DNA of 64,000 nt from an uncultured Tenacibaculum sp. (GCF_947498805.1 NZ_CANMLT010000007.1:124001-188000), one strand, 5' to 3'. Counted from the first letter of the stretch, positions 46,901 through 53,131 are shown. Translations and numbers: made by a program. Notes: generated from the letters alone by a model not told the origin.

Positions 46901-48632
46901 ATTAGCCATTTCTAATGAAGTTGTAGAAGATGTAACAGGTTTTGGATTATCAAACGGATCAATTTCAGTAGCTTTAACAGGAGGAACCCCGCCATATTCA
47001 TTTGAATGGAAAGATGGTTCAGGAGTAACTATTTTAACAGGAGCGAATGAAATTACAGGAATATCAGGAGGTAATTACCAATTGATGGTAACAGATAGTA
47101 AAGGATGTAGTTTAACAAAAGACTATGTAGTAACAGAGCCTTTAAAACTAGAAGTAAGTATTGTAAGAACTGCTGTGATCAGTTGTAATGGAGAAGAAGA
47201 TGGAGCTTTAAAAGCTGAGGTTACAGGAGGAGTTGCAGGATATAGCTATAAATGGTACAAGGCATCAAGTACTCCACCAGTATTGGTAGGAACATCATCG
47301 TCTGTATCAGGATTAGGAGATGGAGTATATTATGTAGAAATAGAAGATACCAAAGCAAATAAAGTAACGAGTGCTTCATTTGAATTAAGAGAGCCAGAAG
47401 TCCTAGCAGTAACTTTAAGTTCGGAATATACCTTATGTGCAACAGGAAATGACTGGACAATAAACACAACCGTAACAGGAGGAACAGCACCATATACTTA
47501 TTTATGGAATACAGGAAGTAATAATACCATGCTGCAAAATATGGTTGCTGGGAATTATGAAGTTACCATTGTAGATGCAAATGGATGTAGAGTTTCTAAA
47601 GCAATAACACTAACACCTCCACCAGCATTAGCAATCGTAAATGAAGAGCTTATAAATCCAACTTGTTATCAAGGTAATGATGGAAGTATTAGAATTGAAA
47701 CAACTGGAGGGACTCCACCATACAATTATACATGGAGTAACACCATGAAAGGAGATTTTATAGAAGGATTGTCTGCAGGAGTATATAGTGTATTAATAGA
47801 GGATAGTAAAGGTTGTTCGATCACCAAATCTTTTACTATAATTGATCCAGAGCAAATACAATTGGATTTAGGAGATGATGTAACCTTATGTATTGATCAA
47901 ACTTATATTTTAGATGCAACCATACTTGATGGAGTAAGGTATAGCTGGAGGTCAACAAATGGATTTACAAGTGATAAAGCTGTTGTTGAGGTAGCAGATG
48001 CCGGAGTTTATACAGTGATAGCTACAGATAAAAAAGGTTGTCAAATAGAAGATAGTATTGAAATTAAACGTTCAAATCGAGAAATAATTTCTGACTTTGC
48101 GGTTTCTACACAAGTGTTTACCAATGAGTATTTTGTGGCAGTAAATATTAGTGATATTACTCCGGAAGAAGTAGAATGGATAGTACCAAACGATGCAGTA
48201 ATTAAAGAAAGCAGTAAAGGGTTTGTAGAATTGAAGTTTGAAGAAGCAGGAGAGTATGAAATAACAATGATAGCTAGAATTGGAGCATGTGAAGCAACCA
48301 AAACAAAAAGAGTCATTGTTATTGATAGGGAAATAGACCCGGACATTGTTCCAGGAGAAGAAGAGGATAACAAGTCTCCAATGATTACCAACTTGGTAAT
48401 ATATCCAAATCCATCTTCAGGAAAGTTTGCTGTAGATATAGAATTAAAAGAAGAAAGCTTTGTAAGTATAAAGGTTTTAGAAATGTTGAGTGGTAATATA
48501 GTAGATGCTAAAACAATGGATAGCGATAAAGAGTATAAAGTTGATTACGATTTAAAGTTAATACCTGGAGTTTATTTTGTACTTATAGAAACTAAAGATC
48601 AAAGAATTATTCAGAAAATAATAATCAATTAA
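37920..48632 (+). CDS. Giant SprB-repeat surface adhesin with type-A T9SS sorting domain
   Basis: This 3570-aa protein has a signal peptide (ILSHAQ cleavage region) and a unique N-terminal part (to about residue 420). About 35 SprB repeats of roughly 80 aa follow, each with the core GGxxPYxYxW...G...GxYxVxVxDxxGC. An Ig-like domain (about 3320) and a PKD-like domain precede the end. The last 80 residues form a Por-secretion tail: VIYPNPSSGKFAVDI, then a final KIIIN. This is the type-A sorting signal of the type IX secretion system, which sends the protein to the cell surface. The closest concept is SprB, the mobile gliding adhesin, but SprB carries a different (type-B) signal. A gliding role is therefore uncertain; adhesion is likely. 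Most repeats contain Cys residues that could form disulfides. Confidence 0.9.
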   Translation: MKKFIPLVLFLFFSILSHAQTYKIEVKGYIGQGRSSCGTRKNGLKEIKLYFQDGSSKRLAYYDYKFINQSYSHDDTFNVSKRVTRVEFHTITRRNGTFGCKSSKEIKKTVNVNSPCFYKYYNRSEVYKDDIGSGWAQITITPNASLSFSDGSNASSVKTACLSSAVGIKATAGFTPTSQVYTWEFFDNVNTDTRPHPDYQALQNAVNTARAAYNNCVRRTGDPDRCEFMLMDLMEAQRDLANYSGPQTIQVGVWRAISNKAGQSSINLRLSDIYSSAADRNSALTQNILVRMKPSCNTQFTTNTVTVQYLPDAPQIARAPTIVQPTCSYSTNADFKLFFTRQVFSYEKIDFNLLKKTRTNQYVAVDNNTGITSFVRSGSNWMYDWRPTSGTLAGGEYRVEVTGFNRSTSSPLCEKYSYDFVIAAPPKVVFSASKVQDETCYNSKDGKIKINGAGGSGSFYYSLNNGTTWSSSTFSGSTTISGLAPGGYTIRIRDTKGCIDQDNVSDPITISSKSRITHTLPSNAVTHPSAAGNSDASIRITRVNGGTPFTNYYNYTVLLNGSSSNTVTGRAYISGFVIPNLPAGTHKIRYTDKNNCTQEYTLPRIIAPQPVAFTVSSVKPDCYRGKGRINVTSISGGYPNYTVTLKRGGTVLSRKTGVTSSTYFDIEAGNYTILIKDTRQGNLEKPIQVLEQSQVVISGVNIITPIKCNGQSASVRVSASGGKSNSYQYAIYKSSGIVWQNSNTFSLPASAVGYRFIVRDRNVTTCRSNVSSSVVITEPLPLEIVSNTVKHNTIYRGATGEIRLSIAGGITNYTVTWRKRGDATFSKTGNPATGLRAGFYTATVRDRNNCQITSSEIEVRENPQLLASLSITKSITCNGGLGSLRVTASGGSNSYTYKWYRGGALISGRTTNQLSNVVGGNYSVTVNDGFTSISKIISLTQPSAVSLSTSKTDITCNGADDGTIKLTINGGIPPYQYSIDNQTSFQAVNSLTNNTIEGLTSGGFAVWIRDNNGCVIATPSNVTINEPTKIVFDSSNVTNCETTGGNEGAITISTSGGDGTLIYQWTKQGDGAFSRTTKDISGLYAGTYQVVVKDRKGCQVTQSFEVREPQPIQVAINITKTILCKGEETAELVAAITGGYPINSTPLDFEYRWYNITSGTPVLLNTDVKKDKIGSLKAGTYRVVVNDVKGATTQKEIVINEPAAITVSLAASTNVNCFGGGDGSIDVTVLGGTTPYSFLWKNTTDATFSKTTEDVTGLEEGTYYVEITDANGCKETSTNFVIQQPSVALAISNHTIVNLTGFETKNGSISVNVTGGTPNYTYEWRLKGNTAIIGRTNPFENIDAGEYQLTVRDANGCTTTEDYVVTQPEKLLVDNINQTGNILCFGDKNVRLVASATGGVMPYTYSWKLKGTATELSAANTLDNIGAGTYEIKITDKNGNIALREYEVTQPLLLEISGINKGDVSCFGGSNGFINVSVSGGRTPYSYSWKHGATSSNLNGLSVGEYEVTIRDKNLCEVTRKVTVNQPLAAITIDNHTIKNVSGFGLSNGEISINVVGGTPSYTYEWRDARGTILSSTSAVLSGVKAGDYSVKVTDTKGCLVEATYRVTEPDLLTVAVRETSSILCKNEVGTLVADVTGGVAPYNYSWKLKGAATELSTVNSLANVSVGTYEVTVTDKNSNVTKVEYELTEPLLLEITSINKGDVSCHAGRNGFINISVSGGVTPYTYNWRHGATGSSLSSLSAGEYEVTIRDKNLCEVTRKITIQEPAAALSIDSHAIKHVSGFGLSNGEIRINVVGGTPNYTYEWKNASGTVLSNTSAVLSGIKAGDYSVKITDTKGCLVEETYTVNEPGVLSVAIRETSSILCKNGTGTLVADVSGGILPYTYSWKLKGSATELSTTNQLENIGAGTYVVSITDKNTNVVTKEYELIEPSLFEITGVSKGDVSCFGGTNGFINVSVSGGTTPYSYTWKHGATGSNLSSLSAGEYEVTIRDKNLCELTRKVTIDQPLTAVTIDNHSIKNVSGFGLLNGEISINVVGGSPNYTYEWKDASGTVLSSTNAILSGIGAGNYSVKVTDTNGCFVETTYTVTEPGLLEVTVRETSSILCKNGVGTLVADVSGGTLPYTYSWKLKGSSSKLSVTDKLENVAAGTYIVTISDRNSNTVTKEHELTEPSLLAITGVSKGDVTCFGGTDGFIEVTVSGGVTPYTYSWKHASVDSNRIENLSSGEYSVTITDKNGCAVERTVNITQPIEYDITKIKLIRPSSNLVNDGSIEVTIIGGVAPYTYEWKDGNGNVISTKSSSSLNDKIENLSEGRYTIKIKDASNCVIEETYNLANPGELLVSIEQVQEITCFNASNAILDVITIGGVGGNNYAWYNADTSLLVGNKKELKNIPVGNYYVVVSNAEGIEEQSSIFTVSQPTEIKLTISKTDLSCFNANNGSFEATIVGGTGNYEFRYRDTAGFTNWSSVTGNTIAISNLKKNTYTLQVRDTNNCMALHTSGSSDFSIDITEPLELLISSEVIEDVTGFGLSNGSISATLTGGTPPYSYEWKDGSGATILTGTNEVTGIAGGNYELLVTDSKGCSLTKNYVVAEPSILAVNIVRTAIISCNGEEDGALKAEVTGGVAGYTYKWYKQSSTPLLVGTASFVSGLGDGVFYVEIEDTKANKVTSASFELKEPEVLVVGLNSEYTLCGTGNDWTINTTLTGGTAPYTYIWNTGSNDSKLQNVIAGNYEVTILDANGCRVSQSVTLTPPPTLAISNEVVEDVTGFGLSNGSISVTLTGGTPPYSYEWKDGLGATILTGVSEITGISGGNYQLIVTDSKGCSLTKDYIVTEPLKLEVSIVRTAVISCNGEEDGALKAEVTGGVIGYTYKWYKQSSTPVLVGTASSVSGLGDGVYYVEIEDTKANKVTSASFELKEPQVLALSVNSEYTLCGTGNDWTINTTVTGGTAPYTYLWNTGSNETKLQNVVAGNYDVTIVDTNGCRVSQSITLTPPPALAISNEVVEDVTGFGLSNGSISVALTGGTPPYSFEWKDGSGVTILTGANEITGISGGNYQLMVTDSKGCSLTKDYVVTEPLKLEVSIVRTAVISCNGEEDGALKAEVTGGVAGYSYKWYKASSTPPVLVGTSSSVSGLGDGVYYVEIEDTKANKVTSASFELREPEVLAVTLSSEYTLCATGNDWTINTTVTGGTAPYTYLWNTGSNNTMLQNMVAGNYEVTIVDANGCRVSKAITLTPPPALAIVNEELINPTCYQGNDGSIRIETTGGTPPYNYTWSNTMKGDFIEGLSAGVYSVLIEDSKGCSITKSFTIIDPEQIQLDLGDDVTLCIDQTYILDATILDGVRYSWRSTNGFTSDKAVVEVADAGVYTVIATDKKGCQIEDSIEIKRSNREIISDFAVSTQVFTNEYFVAVNISDITPEEVEWIVPNDAVIKESSKGFVELKFEEAGEYEITMIARIGACEATKTKRVIVIDREIDPDIVPGEEEDNKSPMITNLVIYPNPSSGKFAVDIELKEESFVSIKVLEMLSGNIVDAKTMDSDKEYKVDYDLKLIPGVYFVLIETKDQRIIQKIIIN
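42300..44660 (+). repeat. Higher-order repeat array 1 in the adhesin gene (720-base period)
   Basis: The AAAGGAGAyGT sequence encoding KGDV recurs at 42300, 43020, 43740 and 44460, exactly 720 bases apart. Each 240-aa unit holds three different SprB repeats. The units have diverged by substitution without any indel between these positions. Confidence 0.85.
45456..47624 (+). repeat. Higher-order repeat array 2 in the adhesin gene (three units of 723 bases)
   Basis: The sequence AAGATGTAACAGGTTTTGG occurs at 45481, 46204 and 46927, 723 bases apart. Each 241-aa unit holds three SprB repeats. The second and third units are very alike at DNA level, so copy number may vary by recombination. Confidence 0.88.
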
Positions 48633-48637
48633 AAAAA

Positions 48638-48671
48638 GAAAAACCGTTGAATCAAGTACAACGGTTTTTTT
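48638..48671. terminator. Bidirectional terminator between the adhesin gene and the minus-strand gene
   Basis: AAACCGTTG and CAACGGTTT pair perfectly around AATCAAGTA, with A and T runs on the two sides, so it works for both converging genes. Confidence 0.88.
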
Positions 48672-49386
48672 ATTCTTTTAATATGCCTTCGGCTTTTAGA
48701 GTTTTCATAATACATGTTAGCTCTTTCTTTGTTGCTGAATAGAAGCTATTATCAGTTAAAAAATAATCGAGTCGAATTTTACTCCCTCTATGAAAATGAT
48801 TAAGTCTTGCATTGTTTAAAAAACAAGTACTGTCTTTAATCACCTCTTTTTTTAACTTTGTAATATCAATAGGCTTATTCGCATTATTAACTGTATTCAA
48901 ATAATCGCAAGGGACTTTTTCATAATGATCATCTTTCCAAACATGACAATGATTAGTTTTAGAATCATAAAGGTTAAAGTTAAAAACAAAAACAAACATT
49001 GCAGTAACAGTCATGCTTAGTGTAACTGGTGTTTTTTGAGTATTTAGCTCAGAAATATGATTCTTGTTTGAATAATGAATTTTTTTTTTACCTAAAAAAG
49101 GGGTTGGGGAATGTATGGATTTAAAGTCTTCATAGTCGCGATAGTTTAAGTATTGTGCCATAGTATCTTTTATAAAACTATTAGGAACTCCAACTGGAAC
49201 ATTCATCTCTTTGTCTATATATTTTCTTTGAAGACGACTAATAGTTTGAACACTTACATAATTAAACTTTTCATATTTCTTCTCGAGAATTTCTTCAACA
49301 AAAAAAACAGCTTTCCCGTGTCTGGAAGTAATCGCTTCATTTTTTTCAATAGTATTAAAGAAATCAGTAATCAGTTTTTCAAGCAT
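48670..49386 (-). CDS. Hypothetical single-pass membrane protein with regulator-like N-terminus (238 aa)
   Basis: The N-terminal 100 residues are helical and basic. They end in IKDTMAQYLNYRDYEDFK, a pattern seen in N-terminal domains of uncharacterised Bacteroidetes regulator-like proteins (a short helical domain ending in a Y-L-x-Y-x-x-x-x-D-F motif). A membrane helix lies near residues 123-137 (SMTVTAMFVFVFNFN), so the N-terminus is probably cytoplasmic and the C-terminal half (about 100 aa) outside, with several Cys residues that could pair. It could be a membrane-bound regulator, but that is inference from the layout. It is convergent with the adhesin gene and divergent from the lipoprotein and kinase genes that follow. 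Confidence 0.68.
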   Translation of the reverse strand: MLEKLITDFFNTIEKNEAITSRHGKAVFFVEEILEKKYEKFNYVSVQTISRLQRKYIDKEMNVPVGVPNSFIKDTMAQYLNYRDYEDFKSIHSPTPFLGKKKIHYSNKNHISELNTQKTPVTLSMTVTAMFVFVFNFNLYDSKTNHCHVWKDDHYEKVPCDYLNTVNNANKPIDITKLKKEVIKDSTCFLNNARLNHFHRGSKIRLDYFLTDNSFYSATKKELTCIMKTLKAEGILKE

Positions 49387-49615
49387 AGTAAGTAGGTTAG
49401 GGTATTATTAAACAATTCTTCAAAGCTAATTTTAATGTATAGCATGTAATTACGGTTATCCATAATAGGCGTAACTATAATTGATCAAAAAATGATGAAT
49501 ATTTGATGAATACAAAATCGGAAAAACAAGCAATATTTGCAATAGAAGTAATCGATAATTAGTAAGGTAAACTCGGTTACTATAGAATGATGAGATTAAT
49601 ATTGGTGAATTTTCT

Positions 49616-49697
49616 TAGGGGGAAGCTATCAAATATAAACCGGTTTTAATCTTCACTTCCCATTAAAGAGGCGCGCGACTCTTTTAAAATTTTTTAA
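49616..49697 (+). ncRNA. Possible structured RNA or terminator in the 386-base gap
   Basis: The gap 49387-49772 has no gene. Within it, GGGAAG near 49619 can pair with CTTCCC near 49656. Then TTAAAGAG at 49663 and CTCTTTTAA at 49679 form a hairpin around GCGCGCGA, an unusually G+C-rich run for this genome, followed by T-rich sequence. A -7-like box (AATATTTG at 49532) lies upstream. This could be a small RNA ending in a terminator, or just a terminator. The rest of the gap shows nothing definite. Confidence 0.3.
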
Positions 49698-49701
49698 GGC
49701 T

Positions 49702-49742
49702 TTTCCAAGCAGTACAAATAGCTGAGCAATTATGCTTGGAAA
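49702..49742. promoter_or_regulatory. Perfect 10-base inverted repeat upstream of the small lipoprotein gene
   Basis: TTTCCAAGCA at 49702-49711 and TGCTTGGAAA at 49733-49742 are separated by 21 bases, 30 bases before the ATG at 49773. It may be an operator, or a leader hairpin controlling the kinase operon. Confidence 0.55.
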
Positions 49743-49772
49743 GGAACACTAATGCTCAAAATTTTAAAAGTA

Positions 49773-49946
49773 ATGAAAAAAATAATTTTAGCCCTAGCAA
49801 TACTATTTACAAGTGGAATATTTACATCATGTACAGATATAAATGAAGATATAGTACCTAATCAAGCACAAGAACTTCAAAGTACAGGAGGGAATGAACA
49901 AGATCCTGATCCTGATCCAGACGAAGACCCTAATGGAAAGGGGTAA
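49773..49946 (+). CDS. Small lipoprotein with Asp/Pro-rich tail (57 aa)
   Basis: The start MKKIILALAILFTSG gives a clean lipoprotein signal with Cys19 in FTSC; an in-frame ATG at 49752 would add seven residues that disturb the signal, so 49773 is preferred. The mature part is only about 39 residues and ends in an acidic Asp-Pro repeat (DPDPDPDEDPNG), which looks calcium-binding-like or a disordered spacer. It lies 28 bases before the kinase gene and is probably co-transcribed, so it could be a sensor accessory. I do not recognise a family. Confidence 0.65.
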   Translation: MKKIILALAILFTSGIFTSCTDINEDIVPNQAQELQSTGGNEQDPDPDPDEDPNGKG

Positions 49947-49974
49947 ATCGATAATTATTTAATATTTTAGAGGG

Positions 49975-51783
49975 ATGAAACAGATTAAGATTTTATCCCT
50001 CATTTTTATTTCTTCATTTATGACGCTTTCTTGTTCTACAAATCAAGATAAAAGCATTTTAATAAATGAAGAAAATAATAAAGAGAATAATGAAGAGTTT
50101 TTTAAAGAGGTTAAATCCTCTATTAAAGTATATGATAGCTTAAAAAAATATGATAGCGGAATTAATCATTTAGAGAGTTTACTTAAAACTAAAAAGAACC
50201 TGAATCCTAGACAGCTTGGTTATTTGTATTATCGAATAGGAGTTAATTACAAAAGGCTAAAACAAACTGACAGTGCATATAATTACTATAAAAAATCAAA
50301 AGAGAGTTATGTAGAAAAATACGATAGCATTTATATTGCAAATAGACTGTTTAGTATGGCAAGTATTGAATCTAGTTATGAACTATTTGATAGAAGTGAC
50401 TCAACAGCAATATCTGGATTAAGATTTTTATCAAATAAACAATTAAGGATAGCCTCTTCGCTTTATAATTGTTTAGGTATAAATTCGAATGAACAGGGAA
50501 AATACGAGGATGCTATCGATTGGTATTATAAGGCAATAAAATCGACCTCTAATCAAGAAAAAAAGGAAAGATACAAAAACAACATCGCGAATAATTATGT
50601 GAATCTTAAAAAGTATGATACGGCTATTGCAATTTATGATAGTATTTTAAATAGTAAAAGTTTTGACAGTATTGAACCTAAACTAAGGTCAACTATATTA
50701 GGGAATCATACCTATGCTAGGTTTTTAGCAAAAGAAAATGTAAATGAAGAAGAATTTCTAAAATCCCAAAAAATAAAGATTGAGATTAATGATTTTAAAG
50801 GTTTGATAACCAATTATTCTTACCTATCAGAGTTTTATAATGCTATTGATAAGAAGAAGTCTTTAGAATATGCCTATAGAATGTATGAATTATCTAAGAA
50901 GCTTAAAGTTCCTAACAGTAGAATTGAAGCATTGGATAAAATAGTAGCGCTAGAAGAAGAGTCAAAAATTAGAGCTTTTTATTATGAAAGAAGTTTTTTT
51001 AGAGATAGTATAGCTAAGGCTCGTAAAAGTTCACAGAATCTATTTGTAAAAACAATTTATAATAATGAAGAGCTAGAAAAGCAAAAATTAAAAGCACAAG
51101 TAAACGCTGAACAATATAAATCTCAAAAACAGAAGTGGATCTTTATAGGACTTGCTTCAATAGCTGGATTTATTATTTACTTCTTTTATAAAAGAGGAAA
51201 AACAAAAAAAGAAAAAGTCATAGAAGTATATAAAACAGAAACCCGTTTGGCAAAGAAAATTCATGATGAGTTGGCTAATGATGTGTATTTGGCCATGAGT
51301 AAAGTGCAACAAGGAAATACAGGAGAATCTTTATTACAAAACTTAGAAAGAATTTATGAGCAAACAAGAAATATTTCTCATGAAAACAGCCCTGTTTTAA
51401 CAGGTCTTCAATTTGAAAAATATTTAAAACAATTGTTCCAAGATTTTACAACTGATGAATGTAGAATAATGAGTAAAGATATTTCTACTATACCAATAAA
51501 TAAACTAGCTAAGGAAAAACAAATTGTTATGTACAGAGTTCTACAAGAACTATTGGTAAATATGAAGAAGTATAGTAACGCTAGTTTAGTAGTAATTGGA
51601 TTTGAGAGAGAGAAAGATCAAATTATTGTGACATATAAGGACAATGGTATAGGAGTTAATACAATAAAAATTAAGAATGGAATGCAAAATATGGAAACCC
51701 GTATTAAATCCATTGGAGGTTCCATTACTTTTGAAACTAAAGAAAGAAAAGGATTTCAATCAAAGTTTCAATTTAAAAAGTAG
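49975..51783 (+). CDS. TPR sensor histidine kinase with an N-terminal lipoprotein-type signal
   Basis: This 602-aa protein has a signal ending in MTLSC (lipobox-like Cys20). Its TPR-like repeats (about 60-330) include LYNCLGINSNEQGKYEDAIDWYY. A coiled segment and a membrane helix (WIFIGLASIAGFIIYFFY, about 390-405) follow. The kinase part is of the LuxR-partner type: phosphoacceptor His430 in AKKIHDELANDVY, N box VLQELLVNMKKYSNAS, and G box DNGIGVN. The TPRs would face the periplasm. The LuxR-like regulator starts 2 bases after the stop, so they form a pair. The lipoprotein-like signal on a membrane-spanning kinase is odd; it may be a simple signal anchor. Confidence 0.87.
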   Translation: MKQIKILSLIFISSFMTLSCSTNQDKSILINEENNKENNEEFFKEVKSSIKVYDSLKKYDSGINHLESLLKTKKNLNPRQLGYLYYRIGVNYKRLKQTDSAYNYYKKSKESYVEKYDSIYIANRLFSMASIESSYELFDRSDSTAISGLRFLSNKQLRIASSLYNCLGINSNEQGKYEDAIDWYYKAIKSTSNQEKKERYKNNIANNYVNLKKYDTAIAIYDSILNSKSFDSIEPKLRSTILGNHTYARFLAKENVNEEEFLKSQKIKIEINDFKGLITNYSYLSEFYNAIDKKKSLEYAYRMYELSKKLKVPNSRIEALDKIVALEEESKIRAFYYERSFFRDSIAKARKSSQNLFVKTIYNNEELEKQKLKAQVNAEQYKSQKQKWIFIGLASIAGFIIYFFYKRGKTKKEKVIEVYKTETRLAKKIHDELANDVYLAMSKVQQGNTGESLLQNLERIYEQTRNISHENSPVLTGLQFEKYLKQLFQDFTTDECRIMSKDISTIPINKLAKEKQIVMYRVLQELLVNMKKYSNASLVVIGFEREKDQIIVTYKDNGIGVNTIKIKNGMQNMETRIKSIGGSITFETKERKGFQSKFQFKK

Positions 51784-51785
51784 TT

Positions 51786-52451
51786 ATGTTTCAAAAAGTA
51801 TTAATAGCAGAAGATACCGACTTTATGTCTAGCGGAATAAGGCAGTGTTTAGAAGGTTTACAAATTCCAGTAATTGAATATGCACAGTATTGTGATGAGG
51901 CATATTTAAAAGTTAAAAAGGCCTTTCTTAACGGTGAGCCTTTTGATTTACTAATAAGTGATTTATCATTTGTAGAAAACCCGAACCCACAAAGATTAAC
52001 AATGGGAGAGGAGTTGATACTAGAAGCCAAGAACTTACAACCAAGCTTAAAAACGATTGTGTTTTCTATTGAAGATAAGCCCTATAGGATACAACAACTG
52101 TGCAACGAGCTTAAAGTAAATGCCTATGTATCGAAATCTATACATGGACAAAAAGAGTTAAAAAGAGCTGTAAGGAATGTGTATGATAAAATGTTTTTTA
52201 TATCTCCCAAATTAGCACATGCTTTAAAAAATAAAGAAACATTCGATATTACGGATTATGATGTAAGTTTATTACAATATCTCGCAGATGGATTTGATCA
52301 AAGGGAGATAAGTAAAGATTTAAAACAAAAGAAGATAAAACCTTGTAGTATTAGTTCTGTAGAAAAAAGGTTAAAACTTCTTAAAGAAAATTTTAATGCA
52401 AATAACCCAACTCAATTAATAGCTATAACCAAAGATTTCGGATTAATTTAA
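51786..52451 (+). CDS. Response regulator with LuxR-like DNA-binding domain
   Basis: This 221-aa protein has a receiver domain (1-125) with acidic residues ED at 9-10 and phosphoacceptor Asp59 in LLISDLSFVEN; the switch residues (VFSIED and YVSKSI) are slightly unusual. The C-terminal domain (about 155-220) contains DYDVSLLQYLADGFDQREISKDL and SISSVEKRLKLLKENF, matching the LuxR/NarL helix-turn-helix pattern in a diverged form with an inserted Lys-rich loop. It would be phosphorylated by the kinase encoded 2 bases upstream and regulate target promoters, perhaps the neighbouring surface lipoprotein genes. Confidence 0.88.
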   Translation: MFQKVLIAEDTDFMSSGIRQCLEGLQIPVIEYAQYCDEAYLKVKKAFLNGEPFDLLISDLSFVENPNPQRLTMGEELILEAKNLQPSLKTIVFSIEDKPYRIQQLCNELKVNAYVSKSIHGQKELKRAVRNVYDKMFFISPKLAHALKNKETFDITDYDVSLLQYLADGFDQREISKDLKQKKIKPCSISSVEKRLKLLKENFNANNPTQLIAITKDFGLI

Positions 52452-52612
52452 TAGAAGAAGTATTGAAACAGTTACTAATATGTTATGAAGTACGTTGCAT
52501 AAGTAGTTCTTGATATAATTTGGAAGCAAAATAATAACGTTGGGAAATAAATTAAAGATGCAATTAAGGAAGCTGTATATGTTTGTGGAAGAAAACATAA
52601 AACATAGTACAA

Positions 52613-52963
52613 ATGAGAAAAATAATTACATTCTTAGCATTTATTTTAGCAATAACCTTAACTTCTTGTTCAAAAGATGAGGTGGTAAATAATGCACCTG
52701 TTATAGAAGCACAAACTTTTTCGGTAAGAGAGGATGTTTTACTATCAGTAAAAGTAATTGCTTCAGATCCGGATAAAGATACGTTGACCTATACTATTAA
52801 AAATCACGATAGCGATTTGTTTGAAATAACAAATGAAGGAACTTTAAGTCTAAAAGAAGGTACACGTAGAACAAAGCAACAATACTTAATTGATGTTGAA
52901 GTGTCGGATGGAAAATCAACAGCATCTGCAACGGTAACTATTAACATTACAAGCGTGGCATAG
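52613..52963 (+). CDS. Single-cadherin-domain lipoprotein (116 aa)
   Basis: This protein has a lipoprotein signal (Cys19 in TLTSC) followed by SKDE. The mature part is one cadherin-like domain (about 28-115) with calcium-site motifs ASDPDKDTLTYTI and VEVSDGKSTASATVTINIT. It closely resembles the first 120 residues of the BspA-like protein at 56857, including the signal and linker, but stops after one domain. It is intact, so a stand-alone version, not a broken gene, is more likely. It lies between the two sensor-regulator pairs and may be a surface adhesion or sensing protein. Confidence 0.8.
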   Translation: MRKIITFLAFILAITLTSCSKDEVVNNAPVIEAQTFSVREDVLLSVKVIASDPDKDTLTYTIKNHDSDLFEITNEGTLSLKEGTRRTKQQYLIDVEVSDGKSTASATVTINITSVA

Positions 52964-53007
52964 AATAAAACAGAAATTAATTTTTGCCCCACTTAATTAA
53001 TAAAAAG

Positions 53008-53040
53008 AACTCTGTCGATTTAATTATCGATGGAGTTTTA
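53008..53040 (+). terminator. Terminator after the single-cadherin lipoprotein gene
   Basis: AACTCTGTCGAT pairs with ATCGATGGAGTT (two G-T pairs) around TTAATT, followed by a short T run. The stem sequence resembles those of the terminators at 21291 and 59408. Confidence 0.8.
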
Positions 53041-53071
53041 CTAGTTTTAGAAACTGATAAAGTTGTTTCAG

Positions 53072-53111
53072 AAAATAGACATACTTAAATTAAGAGTAAT
53101 GTCTATTTTTG
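53072..53111 (+). promoter_or_regulatory. Palindrome overlapping the promoter of the propeller-kinase gene
   Basis: AAAATAGACAT at 53072-53082 and ATGTCTATTTT at 53099-53109 are perfect 11-base arms with a 16-base centre. A -7 box TATTTTTG at 53104-53111 lies in the right arm, so a protein bound here would block RNA polymerase. The start codon is 20 bases further on. Confidence 0.6.
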
Positions 53112-53131
53112 AATTTAAAAATATTTTCTGA

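Noticed and set aside
45733..47493. Several antisense open frames of 60-90 codons in the adhesin gene
   Set aside because: They are Leu-rich mirrors of the SprB repeats, repeat with the 723-base period, and have no separate gene signals.
52613..52963. The 116-aa cadherin lipoprotein as a broken copy of the large lipoprotein
   Set aside because: It has an intact start, signal and complete single domain and is followed by a terminator; no remnant of further domains follows.
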